Notes under the pieces: model-generated
Databases searched by the model: none
Seen by the model: only the letters and a program-made list of their open reading frames with translations
Told to the model about the DNA's origin: nothing
Position numbers and translations under genes: made by a program
Part shown: positions 9,888 to 17,818 of the stretch, piece by piece
Layout: the number at the start of each line of letters is the position of its first letter
Position numbering within the stretch: position 1 is the first letter of the stretch
Origin: Thermoplasmatota archaeon
Lineage (GTDB): Archaea; Thermoplasmatota; Penumbrarchaeia; Penumbrarchaeales; Penumbrarchaeaceae
Length of the DNA stretch: 47,684 bases
Direction of reading: 5' to 3'
Assembly (NCBI GenBank): GCA_029762535.1
Contig: JARVGK010000005.1
Coordinates: 1-47,684, forward strand

Positions 9888-10304
9888 ATGACAACGATGG
9901 ACTGGACCGGAGAGGAGCCGAGAGGTACAAGGGTGGTCATGACAGTGACCGATGGCTCCAAAGAAGGCGTCGGGGTTCTCTTTTACCGAAAGTGGAGCGA
10001 GGAGAAGGAGACGTTCCCCGAGGAGTTCATCGATTATCTCGCCCAGCTCAGCGATGACGGACATCTGGACTTCAACCGAATGTTCCGAAGTGACATCTCG
10101 GATATGGAGGAGGTCTGCAGGTTCAGGAAGGTCTCATCGTTCTCGCAGGCTCTCAACAACGCGCTCTTTGATATCGATGTCCTGCCGCCCTTCTATTACA
10201 TGGGCCTCCCGGTCCTATCCGGAGATTACGCACAGCAGATATGCGACATGATAGAGGAGACCTACGGGGTCAAAAGCCTCTTCTTCTCGTTCCCGCTGAT
10301 GTGA
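9888..10304 (+). CDS. Hypothetical protein, 138 residues
   Basis: I do not recognise a family. The protein is soluble and acidic, without transmembrane segments or cysteine clusters (two isolated Cys only). It shows an N-terminal beta-rich half (TRVVMTVTDG, VGVLFYRKW) and a helical, Phe/Asp-rich C-terminal half ending in hydrophobic SLFFSFPLM. A second in-frame ATG occurs at codon 4. It is transcribed away from sbcD through a shared A/T-rich promoter, and its stop codon directly abuts the stop codon of the convergent receiver-hemerythrin gene with no intergenic base. Coding is supported by codon usage like its neighbours and by tight packing, not by homology. Confidence 0.65.
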   Translation: MTTMDWTGEEPRGTRVVMTVTDGSKEGVGVLFYRKWSEEKETFPEEFIDYLAQLSDDGHLDFNRMFRSDISDMEEVCRFRKVSSFSQALNNALFDIDVLPPFYYMGLPVLSGDYAQQICDMIEETYGVKSLFFSFPLM

Positions 10305-11453
10305 TCAGTCGTGGAAGTGGTAGTCCTTCCCAATTCTCGAGACCCCGTACTTCTTCTCGATGACCTCGAAATCCTGCATCAACCTCTGATTGTCGGCCTG
10401 CGTGAGGTATTTTTTTGCCAGCGGGAAATACATTTTCTCTTCCCTTTCGAGGTGTTCGTTCAGTATGCTCAGGTATTTCTTCAGGGATCTCTTGAGCTTG
10501 ATGTTCTTCTGGGAAGCACCGATCGATTTGCCAATTATCGTCGTTACGCCAGAGCCGCACTCGGCGCAGCTGCCCTTGAACGCGTAGGAGCCGCTGTCCA
10601 TCCTGAACAGGGAGGGTTTTGCGATCTTCACCTTCTTGGCACACTTCAAGCAGTAGGCAGGATAGTCGTCCGTCTTTTCCATGATGTTGAACTCTTCGTT
10701 GCCGTTGCCCTTTTTGAGGGCTTCCTTGTAATCGGCGAAGTTCTTTCTGACCACCTCAACGACGATCTCGAGCTCCTTGTGTTCCTTCTCCACCCATTCT
10801 GCGGAGGATTCGGATATGGCCTTCGAGGCCTCCCCCTGGGCGCGGGTCAGCCTCTCCAGGAAAGCTATGGAGAAGGCGTCCTCCTTGTCTTGATGCAGCT
10901 CGGTTTCCATTACGAAAGAGCGCCCGCTGAGCCATTTGACGAGCTTCTCATCCGACTCCTCGTCTATGCTCTCAATTAGCTCATCTATCCTTTCACCCTG
11001 GAATCTAAGGATCTTGTGTTCTTCGAGGAGATGGGCGACTGGATCCCTCGAAAGCGTATCATCATCGCTTGGAACCCTCAGGAAATACATGACGGCCGTT
11101 TCCAATCTGTCGCGGACGACCTCCTCGGAATATGGTTTGGTGATTATGTCGTTCGCCCCGTTCTGCATGGCGTTCATGATGTCCCATTTCCCACCGCGAT
11201 CGGCGGTCAATATGACGTAGCTGTTCTTGTCCCTGACACGATCCATGTTCCTTATCTTGCTCGATAGTTCCAGTCCGTCAAGCTTAGGAAGGTCCCAGTC
11301 AGATATGATGACCTCGAAATCGTCGTTTTGCGCATAGGATCTCAATGCCTCTATGCCGTCCTTGCAAGTGATCACGTTGTGATCATCCTTCTCCAGTATC
11401 TGCTCCAGCATCATCCTGTAAGCGTCGTTGCTCTCTGCCACGAGTATCTTCAT
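10305..11453 (-). CDS. Receiver domain - hemerythrin-like protein with inserted zinc ribbon
   Basis: The product is 382 residues. Residues 1-120 are a CheY-like receiver with phosphoacceptor D52 (ISDWDLPKLDG), T83 and K106 (TKP); the usual N-terminal acidic pair is reduced to E7 and D10. Residues about 135-370 look like a hemerythrin (HHE) four-helix bundle: HLLEEHK, ETELHQDKED, EKEHKELE and NEHLEREEKMYF. Between the third and last helices is a four-cysteine ribbon (CLKC...CAEC) resembling DUF5679. Hemerythrins bind a di-iron centre and sense or carry oxygen or NO, so I infer a phosphorylation-controlled or redox-sensing signalling protein. No kinase is adjacent; a multi-PAS kinase lies at 20132. 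It sits 63 nt downstream of thrS and has its own TATA-like sequence. Confidence 0.8.
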   Translation of the reverse strand: MKILVAESNDAYRMMLEQILEKDDHNVITCKDGIEALRSYAQNDDFEVIISDWDLPKLDGLELSSKIRNMDRVRDKNSYVILTADRGGKWDIMNAMQNGANDIITKPYSEEVVRDRLETAVMYFLRVPSDDDTLSRDPVAHLLEEHKILRFQGERIDELIESIDEESDEKLVKWLSGRSFVMETELHQDKEDAFSIAFLERLTRAQGEASKAISESSAEWVEKEHKELEIVVEVVRKNFADYKEALKKGNGNEEFNIMEKTDDYPAYCLKCAKKVKIAKPSLFRMDSGSYAFKGSCAECGSGVTTIIGKSIGASQKNIKLKRSLKKYLSILNEHLEREEKMYFPLAKKYLTQADNQRLMQDFEVIEKKYGVSRIGKDYHFHD

Positions 11454-11487
11454 GATATTCCCCCGAATAGTGTTAAGACCATTTGGG

Positions 11488-11497
11488 ATTATTAATG
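11488..11497 (-). promoter_or_regulatory. TATA-like box for receiver-hemerythrin gene
   Basis: ATTAATAATC on the minus strand lies 35-44 nt before the ATG at 11453, in the short gap after thrS. A G-rich ribosome-binding stretch follows just before the start. Confidence 0.4.
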
Positions 11498-11516
11498 TTA
11501 CGCCTTGTGGCGGACC

Positions 11517-13415
11517 TCATCCCACGAACTTGGCCCGCTTTGATATCATGAGGGGCATTCCGAGCTGGTCCCACGTCATTTCACCCTGTCTCGTCCTCAG
11601 CTCGGATATCAGATCGTCCATAGGCATCTCCACCTGTGGCTTGCCCGGCTCCCTCTTCCTGACCGTCAGTATGCCGCTCTTCGCCTCTTTCTCGCCGACG
11701 ACCACGATATAGGGGATCCATTCCTTCTCGGCGTCACGGATCTTCTTCCCCACGGTCCTGTCGGTGTCCTCGATATCGACCCGGACCCCGGGCAGCCTTG
11801 CGGCGATCTCGAGGCAGTGATGTATGTATTCTTCGGAAACGGGGACGAGCCTGACCTGCGTCGGGGAGAGCCAGTAGGGCAGAGATGAGGGGATCCCCTT
11901 GAGCGAGTCAAGGTATGCCTTCTCCAACAGCGCATACATTACCCTCTCGATCGCCCCTGAGGGCGACAGGTGAAGTATGTACGGATGTCTCTCCTTACCC
12001 TGTTCGTCGGTATATGTTATCCCGTATCTCTCCCCGTTCTCCACATCTATCTGATCGGTGGTCAGTGCCGACGCCTTGCCGTTGGCGTCGATGAAGTTGA
12101 ACTCGTACTTCATGAGGAAGTAGAAGAACCTCTCGCTCCACATCTCGATCACGACGGGGGACCCGAAGTCCTTGACCATCATCTTGACGAATTCTTCGTT
12201 CTCGTTGTAGAAGTCCCTGGTCATTCGAATGGCCATGTGAATGTCGGAAGAGGAGAAGCCTGTGTCCTTGAGGATCTCCCTTGCGAGCTCGAAGCGGACC
12301 ATCATCTCCTCCTTGGCCTGGTCCATGTCCGCGCATAGAGCGTGGCAGTCCGGCATCGTGAAGGCCCGAAGCCTTCTGAGGCCGGCCAGCTCACCCCTCT
12401 GCTCGACCCTGAAACTGTAACGGGTGAGCTCGTAGAGCCTGAGAGGCAGGTTGCGATATGATATGGTGGCGTCGTGGGCCATGAGGAACTGGCCGAAACA
12501 CGCCGCGAAGCGAAGGAAAACGCGTTTATCCGGAGTCTCAATAGCGTACTGTCTGGCCGGAAAGCGGTGCAGGTACGATTTCAGGGAAGGGTGATCGAAG
12601 TCATACATAATAGGGCTCTCTATCTCCATGCCCCCGTAATCCTTGACCCTGCTCGTTACGAATCTCTCCAGAAGGGATTTGATGAGCCGGCCTTTTGGAT
12701 AATACCTCATGTTGCCTGGATCGGACCCCGGCTCGTAGTCGGCTATTTCGAGAGCCCTCATCGACCTGACATGCGGCGGCTCCTCGGTGACGGCCCTCGA
12801 ATGATGGATCTCATGCAGTAGGAACCTCTTAAGATCATCATTTCCGGACAGGTCGTATCCCTTGATAGAGTCATCTTCGATCCGGACCTGATGCAGTGAA
12901 CCTTCGGGATCGAGTACGAACCATTCTGATCTGGCTTCCTTCTCGGACTGCAAAGCTTTGGATTCCTCCGCTTTCTTGGAGGCTCCCTCGAGCCAGGGGC
13001 GGATCTCCCTGGAGAGTTCGGAGAGGGCGTGCCCCTTGCAGTTGAGGTCGAACCCCTTGTACCATCCGAAGGGGGACCTTTTGACTTTGAGGCCCCTGTC
13101 CTTCAAGGCGCCTTCGAGGCCTTTCAGTATATTGACAGCATCCGTCCCTCTTCCGAGGTCGGAGGATAGATGTGCGTACGGGTAGAGCATAATGTTTTCC
13201 GTTCCGACCGATGCTGCCATCTCCGATATGACGTTGACGGCCTCGGCCATCACATTATCCTCATGCTCCGCATCTGGTCCTTCCACCGTCGTGAAGGCGA
13301 CCACGCACTCATCAAGAGAATCGGAACCCTCGCCTGAGATCTCCTCGGCGAGGTTCTTTATAGGTTTGGTCACGCTGTACCTCATCCTGTCCGAATGTAT
13401 TAGCAAGAGCTTCAT
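11517..13415 (-). CDS. thrS: Threonyl-tRNA synthetase, archaeal type
   Basis: This 632-residue enzyme charges tRNA-Thr. The N-terminal 1-140 region (MKLLLIHSDRMRYSV..., FGWYKGFDLNCKGHALSE) is the archaeal D-aminoacyl-tRNA-deacylase-like editing domain, which removes mischarged Ser and differs from the bacterial editing domain. The class II catalytic core follows, with CFGQFLMAHD (zinc-binding Cys and substrate pocket), motif 2 FRVEQRGELAGLRRLRAF and motif 3 GAIERVMYALLE. The anticodon-binding domain ends the protein (VRLVPVSEEY, VVVGEKEAKSGILTVRKR). Length is normal for archaeal ThrS. A weak TATA-like block lies 28-37 nt upstream. It may also be read through from the coiled-coil gene 46 nt upstream. 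Confidence 0.97.
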   Translation of the reverse strand: MKLLLIHSDRMRYSVTKPIKNLAEEISGEGSDSLDECVVAFTTVEGPDAEHEDNVMAEAVNVISEMAASVGTENIMLYPYAHLSSDLGRGTDAVNILKGLEGALKDRGLKVKRSPFGWYKGFDLNCKGHALSELSREIRPWLEGASKKAEESKALQSEKEARSEWFVLDPEGSLHQVRIEDDSIKGYDLSGNDDLKRFLLHEIHHSRAVTEEPPHVRSMRALEIADYEPGSDPGNMRYYPKGRLIKSLLERFVTSRVKDYGGMEIESPIMYDFDHPSLKSYLHRFPARQYAIETPDKRVFLRFAACFGQFLMAHDATISYRNLPLRLYELTRYSFRVEQRGELAGLRRLRAFTMPDCHALCADMDQAKEEMMVRFELAREILKDTGFSSSDIHMAIRMTRDFYNENEEFVKMMVKDFGSPVVIEMWSERFFYFLMKYEFNFIDANGKASALTTDQIDVENGERYGITYTDEQGKERHPYILHLSPSGAIERVMYALLEKAYLDSLKGIPSSLPYWLSPTQVRLVPVSEEYIHHCLEIAARLPGVRVDIEDTDRTVGKKIRDAEKEWIPYIVVVGEKEAKSGILTVRKREPGKPQVEMPMDDLISELRTRQGEMTWDQLGMPLMISKRAKFVG

Positions 13416-13442
13416 GCTATCAGGCTTACCACAGATGCAGCC

Positions 13443-13452
13443 TTTACTTAAT
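13443..13452 (-). promoter_or_regulatory. Weak TATA-like box for thrS
   Basis: ATTAAGTAAA on the minus strand is 28-37 nt before the thrS ATG, fitting a leaderless start. The match to a TATA box is weak. Confidence 0.3.
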
Positions 13453-13461
13453 CGTATCCCT

Positions 13462-15852
13462 TCACTGACCCACCAATATGTCCTCGCAATAGCGCTTGCT
13501 CATCTCAAGGTAATACTCGGCGGGTAGTACCTTGCCCTCGTTCAATCGCTTCTGGGCCATGGAGAATAGGGATAGGGGCTCCGAGATATCATACCCCTCA
13601 TCCTTCCTTCGATACATCTCGAAGCGGCTCTTTGCGAGATCGGACTCTATCCTCTTCCTTATCTCATCACGGACCTTGACGGCATCGAGTGTCTCGACGA
13701 GTTTCTCATACATGTCGATAGCGTTCCTGAAATTGTTCATGCTGGCGGATTTCCGGATCAGAGGGAGTCTCCTTTTTTTGATGAGCACTACGGGCGGTTC
13801 CTCACGGTATCTGTCCAATATCGCGTCCATGGACGCCCCGTGTACTTCGGCGATCCTCTTCAGATGGGTGTTTCTGGTCCGGTACAGGTCGTTGAGCTCT
13901 TTGATGATCGAGTCCATCTGGGCCAGTCCATCGAGATAGTTATGGTCCTTTATATGGTTCTTGGCCTTGCGAAGTCTGCGCTCGTGATCGGATGTGTCCA
14001 TGTTGAGGTGTCGAAGCTTCATCAACATTATCTTCGAATCGATTATGGAGGCGCATATCCTCCTTGCCCTGGTTATGGCGATTATCTTTATGTTCCGTCT
14101 CATTCTCTCCAGGAAATCTTTGCCACTTTGCTTGAACGCACTGTGCTCTCCAGCAAGGTAGAGGTTGACGATCCCTTCATGCTCCTTCTTGATCGAAGCC
14201 GGGTCCTCCATTTCCTCGACGTGGGGCATGAGGGAATCTATCTCGTTGAGCATCTCCTTGCATTCCCTGTCGATCCCGGACTTCTCTATGGCATCGAGCT
14301 CTGACTGAATGTCATTGGCTATAACGAGGATATCATCGAAGCGCCTCTTGTCCATCAATTTGTCTAGATAGTCCATCTTCCCGAACGCATCGGAGACGTC
14401 ATGGGTCTTTTCAAGGCGCTTGAAGTGGTTGGTGAGCTTGATGTATATTTCGTTGGCCCGCGTTCTGAGCTCTTCAAGCTCCTTGAGGTCATCGAACCTT
14501 TTTCTTGCACTTTCCAGGACCCTTGAGGCGTCATCCAGTTCCCTTCTCTTCAGCAGACCTTCCACTCTCATCAGATGGTCATCTATCTCGGATAGCTCTT
14601 CCTCTATACCCTTGTTGCCGGCAAGGCCCCTCATCTCTTTCCTTATCTCGAGGATGGATCCCCTCATCGACATGGACTCGGGATGGGTGAAGTCCATTAT
14701 TCTTCTAATGATATCGAGTGATAGAAGATTGGCCCGGCTGTAATCATCGGTAAGGTAGCATTTTAGGGCAGTATCGAAGCGCTCCCTCATCGAAGACACG
14801 AATTCGGGTTCGGCATCTCTCTCTCCCTTTTCGAGGTCCTCGACCATATCGCGGGCCCTGTCCAGATTCTCCTGTATCTGATTGTCCATGCCCTCCTTGA
14901 TCAGCGATTGGAGCTCAGCCACATGGATGAGGGCTATCTCGTTGGCCTTGGAGAACATCTTTCTGTCGTATAGGGCCCTGCACTCGTTGAGATAATTGGA
15001 ATAGATCTCGAGCCTGCCTTTAGGAAGGGAAGGCTCCTTCATCAGTCTCTCGAATGTATCAAGGGACGATTTTGCCTTCGCCTCGAGCCTTCCGATCTCG
15101 GATTCCAATTCCGGGAGCAGGACCATGGTCTTTGCGCTCTCTTCTCTGGGGGGGATTTTCGCCCCGGGAACCCGATCGGTCCTCTGGGGTTCTAGCCCCT
15201 CCAGGAGCGAGATCTCCTTCTGAAGGTCCATGTTCTCCGGGGAGATCTCGAGGGCGACCGACACTATGTTCCAGGCCTCTTCCAGATTGCCCTTGGTCCT
15301 TTTGATCCCGATGAGCTTTATCAGGTTCTCCAGTATGTTCAGCATCCCGTCATCATAAGAGAATATGTTGATCTCTTCCTGGCCATCGGGGGGTCCATAG
15401 GGAGATATGTCGTTTACAGGGATGTGCCCTTTTTCGATGGTGAGGTCCTCGACCTGTGCATTCTCGGCGGGTTGGGTCGAGACGTCATCGTTCTTCCAGT
15501 CGGCGGTCTCGTAATCCTCAAGGCCAGAAGGCATACGTTCACTGGGGGCGTAGAGCAGGTCCTCCTCGGTTGGCTGGTCTATGCTCTCCAGCCTTTTTAC
15601 GGTTCGAACCACCCCGTCCACCCTGCGGTACATATCGTCGATGTCCGTGTCAACCTCGTTCTCTATCTCGTCCTCCAATCCCTTTATCCTAGCCCTGAGC
15701 TGATCGAGCAGTTCGAGGTCGTCCTGGTCCATATCAGGATATGCCCCTTCCATTTCCTCGAGCTGGGGGGGACCTTTACAATACGTACATATACCGTCCT
15801 CGGGAAGGTCCCTGCCGCATTTTTCGCATTTTTCTGTCAAACTTCTCACCAT
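13462..15852 (-). CDS. Zinc-ribbon coiled-coil / helical-repeat protein
   Basis: The product is 796 residues of unknown function. The first 26 residues hold a zinc ribbon (C9, C12, C22, C25: CEKCG...CTYCKG). The rest is almost wholly helical and highly charged, with successive hairpins of about 40-50 residues built on a recurring Y/F-x2-A-x-L pattern (for example NYLNECRALYDRKMFSKANEIALIHV and similar blocks), suggesting an alpha-solenoid or long coiled coil. No transmembrane segment or catalytic motif is visible. It lies between the diadenylate cyclase (80 nt upstream) and thrS (46 nt downstream) on one strand. A scaffold role is inference only. Confidence 0.75.
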   Translation of the reverse strand: MVRSLTEKCEKCGRDLPEDGICTYCKGPPQLEEMEGAYPDMDQDDLELLDQLRARIKGLEDEIENEVDTDIDDMYRRVDGVVRTVKRLESIDQPTEEDLLYAPSERMPSGLEDYETADWKNDDVSTQPAENAQVEDLTIEKGHIPVNDISPYGPPDGQEEINIFSYDDGMLNILENLIKLIGIKRTKGNLEEAWNIVSVALEISPENMDLQKEISLLEGLEPQRTDRVPGAKIPPREESAKTMVLLPELESEIGRLEAKAKSSLDTFERLMKEPSLPKGRLEIYSNYLNECRALYDRKMFSKANEIALIHVAELQSLIKEGMDNQIQENLDRARDMVEDLEKGERDAEPEFVSSMRERFDTALKCYLTDDYSRANLLSLDIIRRIMDFTHPESMSMRGSILEIRKEMRGLAGNKGIEEELSEIDDHLMRVEGLLKRRELDDASRVLESARKRFDDLKELEELRTRANEIYIKLTNHFKRLEKTHDVSDAFGKMDYLDKLMDKRRFDDILVIANDIQSELDAIEKSGIDRECKEMLNEIDSLMPHVEEMEDPASIKKEHEGIVNLYLAGEHSAFKQSGKDFLERMRRNIKIIAITRARRICASIIDSKIMLMKLRHLNMDTSDHERRLRKAKNHIKDHNYLDGLAQMDSIIKELNDLYRTRNTHLKRIAEVHGASMDAILDRYREEPPVVLIKKRRLPLIRKSASMNNFRNAIDMYEKLVETLDAVKVRDEIRKRIESDLAKSRFEMYRRKDEGYDISEPLSLFSMAQKRLNEGKVLPAEYYLEMSKRYCEDILVGQ

Positions 15853-15871
15853 TCCCTCGATACCCGAACAT

Positions 15872-15907
15872 GGTATGACTGTATGTTGATTATAGAGGAT
15901 TTAATAG
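15872..15907 (-). promoter_or_regulatory. Promoter region of the coiled-coil gene with a possible operator half-site
   Basis: On the minus strand, A/T blocks CTATTAAAT (15899-15907) and CTATAAT (15889-15895) precede the ATG at 15852 by about 37-55 nt. Between them and the start is GTCATACC (15872-15879), identical to one arm of the inverted repeat upstream of the RHH regulator gene. A shared regulator is possible, but the same 8-mer also occurs inside sbcD. Confidence 0.3.
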
Positions 15908-15932
15908 TTTCTCTCCTTTTTTCGGTAATCGT

Positions 15933-16589
15933 TCAGCAGGACCTTCTAAAAAGCTCCCTTGCCCTCTCGGATGACAGTCTGAGGATCCTCCTCTGCATCC
16001 TTCCTATCTCCTTTCCCCGGTGGAAGAGGGAGATATCGCCGTGATGGCTTAGGATCAACGCTGTTGTGGATGTGACCGAGGTTATGTATTTAGCCGCCCG
16101 CCATCTGGTACCGCGCCCCTTTCCAGGGATCGGATCGTTGGTGTTCTCCATAGGGTCCGGACCCTTGCTGCCCTTGACGTGGATCATGAAGCCTGCCGAT
16201 CTGGCATGGCCCCTCGAGTCGATGAGTATGGCCCCGTCGAGCTGAGTGAACGCCTGGAAGGTAAGTTCCTGTTTAGGGTCCATAATGCTGACCCTGTCCC
16301 ATCCCTTGAACGGGTTTATTATCATTTGGGAGGTGTTCCTTCTCACCCCTTCCACATCACCGATGAGATACAAGGCGCCGGTAGGCCTCCCTTCGTATCC
16401 TTTGAGCGATAGGGCGATCAGTATATCGAGCGCCCTCTCGATGACCTTTACCGGGACGCCTCTGATGGACCGCAGATCATCCAGCATGCGGTCCACATCG
16501 CCTTCCATGACCACGACGAAAATGTCATTTTCGATATCCCGGAAGTTCTTTTCCCTCAAATGTATCACCGGACCGTTCATCAACGGCAT
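15933..16589 (-). CDS. Diadenylate cyclase (DisA_N/DAC domain), c-di-AMP synthesis
   Basis: The 218-residue protein matches the DAC domain that makes cyclic di-AMP from two ATP. The core begins near residue 45 with ERALDILIALSLKGYEGRPTGALYLIGD; the first catalytic motif is DGA (118-120, QLDGAILIDSRGHARSAG), and the second is GTRWRAA (160-166). In bacterial DisA and CdaA the second motif is GTRHR, so the central His is Trp here. No membrane segment or DNA-binding domain is present, unlike CdaA and DisA; a short N-terminal alpha/beta segment recalls archaeal DacZ. The alternative start is the ATG at 16580. It lies 29 nt after the RHH regulator gene and is probably cotranscribed with it. Confidence 0.8.
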   Translation of the reverse strand: MPLMNGPVIHLREKNFRDIENDIFVVVMEGDVDRMLDDLRSIRGVPVKVIERALDILIALSLKGYEGRPTGALYLIGDVEGVRRNTSQMIINPFKGWDRVSIMDPKQELTFQAFTQLDGAILIDSRGHARSAGFMIHVKGSKGPDPMENTNDPIPGKGRGTRWRAAKYITSVTSTTALILSHHGDISLFHRGKEIGRMQRRILRLSSERARELFRRSC

Positions 16590-16618
16590 TGGGTGAAGAT
16601 AGGATGGTCATCGGGCGA

Positions 16619-17047
16619 TCATTCATCGTCCGGACCTTCTTCTTCGCCCTTCGAAGCATTTTTCAACGCTTGATCCGAAAGGGAGGAAGGGCTTGAGGGA
16701 ACGCCGCCCTTGAAGGGCGCCATATCCCGGATCCTGGATGCCATCTCCATGGCCTTTCCCATGCCGTGATTCGCCATTTGATCGTGAAAAGCCTCATGGA
16801 ACACCTGTTCGGCGTTGTCCACGTAACCTATCTTGACCAGATCGTTCACCACCGACATCTCGAAACGGCTTAGGTTAAGCCTTATGGTCCCGGATCCGTA
16901 ACCTTCCCTGCGTTCTTTGACATAATTGTACACCGATTCCCTGACCAGTCTGCTTACAGTATGACCTTCGTACTCCGAGATCAACTGGAGCTCCTGAAGG
17001 AGCTCTGGTTCGAGTTTCACTGTTATCTTGGTGCTCAGTCTTGGCAT
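16619..17047 (-). CDS. Ribbon-helix-helix transcriptional regulator
   Basis: The 142-residue product starts at the ATG at 17047; the frame is open to 17122, but AAGGTGG at about 17053-17059 is a good ribosome-binding site for the shorter form, and the RHH fold begins at once. STKITVKL is the DNA-contacting strand, followed by helices PELLQELQLISEYEGHTVSRLVRESVYNYVK (in CopG/MetJ style). A second helical domain (60-110) has a Met-rich stretch (MANHGMGKAMEMASRIRDM), and the tail is Ser-rich then acidic. A perfect 8-bp inverted repeat lies at its predicted transcription start, suggesting autoregulation. Diadenylate cyclase follows 29 nt downstream. Confidence 0.85.
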   Translation of the reverse strand: MPRLSTKITVKLEPELLQELQLISEYEGHTVSRLVRESVYNYVKERREGYGSGTIRLNLSRFEMSVVNDLVKIGYVDNAEQVFHEAFHDQMANHGMGKAMEMASRIRDMAPFKGGVPSSPSSLSDQALKNASKGEEEGPDDE

Positions 17048-17130
17048 GGATCCACCTTGTTTGGTACCATCAGCGATGTTTGACAGCCCTTGCCTCCCGC
17101 AATGCATCCCATACTTTCCCACATGGGAGA

Positions 17131-17150
17131 GGTATGACCGAGGTCATACC
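17131..17150. promoter_or_regulatory. Inverted-repeat operator upstream of RHH gene
   Basis: GGTATGAC-CGAG-GTCATACC has two perfect 8-bp arms around a 4-bp spacer. It lies about 22 nt downstream of the TATA box at 17173-17183, right at the expected transcription start, where a bound dimer would block initiation. A partial copy GAGGTCATAT occurs at 17234-17243. RHH proteins bind such short palindromes, so autoregulation is a fair inference. Confidence 0.6.
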
Positions 17151-17172
17151 AAAGGCGTATCTTTTTCTTAGA

Positions 17173-17183
17173 ATATATAATTA
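17173..17183 (-). promoter_or_regulatory. TATA box for the RHH regulator
   Basis: TAATTATATAT on the minus strand sits in the 198-bp gap between the DUF655 gene and the RHH gene. It predicts a start near 17148, inside the inverted repeat, and a leader of about 100 nt, unusually long for this window. Confidence 0.55.
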
Positions 17184-17245
17184 TCCGTAGCACAAGCTGG
17201 GGAAAAAAGTCTCATGAGGCCCATTCGAGATAATGAGGTCATATC

Positions 17246-17818
17246 TTATCTGACGAAGATACGATACTTTTCGGAGGGGTCCTCCATCTCCTGGATGATC
17301 CTCCGTACTATGATCTTTTCGGGTTGATGAAGGGTAGGGATCCTCTCAGAGAGGTCCGAGAAGGAGACAAAGGGACGCTTCTTCCTCTCCTCGAGAATAT
17401 GCCACATCGTCTTCTTCCCCAGTCCGGGCAGCAGTTCGAGCATGTGAAGCCTAGTTGTGACCGGCTGTGCCTCGTTGAATACCCTTATGAACTTCTCCTC
17501 GTTCTTGAGCACAATATCTTCGAGTATGAAAGGCAGCTCGGACTGGGCCGCGGCCGTGATGTCCTGGAACGACACCCGTTTCCTGACGGATAGTATCGCG
17601 TCCCTTTGGGCCATGTCCCTGCCGATATAGACCCTATCCCCTATGTTTATGGTCACATTGGGATGGGGAGATAGCTCAAGAAGCTTGAACTCGAGCTCTC
17701 CCAATCCGTATGCCAGCGGCTCCCTGCGGTATGATATCCGGTCAGGGTGACCCTGGGGCAGGTAGTCGAGTATGTAAACGTGGTCTTCCAAAGCGATCCC
17801 TCCCATGTCGGAGATCAT
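17246..17818 (-). CDS. DUF655 family nucleic-acid-binding protein
   Basis: The 190-residue protein belongs to the archaeal DUF655 family: EDHVYILDYLPQGHPD at the N-terminus, an OB-like middle (NVTINIGDRVYIGRD) and a helix-hairpin-helix segment (LHMLELLPGLGKKTMWHILEERKKRPF). Its role is not established; the hairpin motif and constant linkage to translation genes suggest RNA or DNA binding. The start overlaps the rpoF stop by 4 nt. The order rpl21e-rpoF-DUF655 is conserved in many Euryarchaeota, usually with a rRNA dimethylase next; here the chain ends with this gene. Confidence 0.9.
   Translation of the reverse strand: MISDMGGIALEDHVYILDYLPQGHPDRISYRREPLAYGLGELEFKLLELSPHPNVTINIGDRVYIGRDMAQRDAILSVRKRVSFQDITAAAQSELPFILEDIVLKNEEKFIRVFNEAQPVTTRLHMLELLPGLGKKTMWHILEERKKRPFVSFSDLSERIPTLHQPEKIIVRRIIQEMEDPSEKYRIFVR

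Noticed and set aside
10311..10979. 222-codon plus-strand open frame
   Set aside because: Antisense to the receiver-hemerythrin gene; Leu/Val-rich shadow translation.
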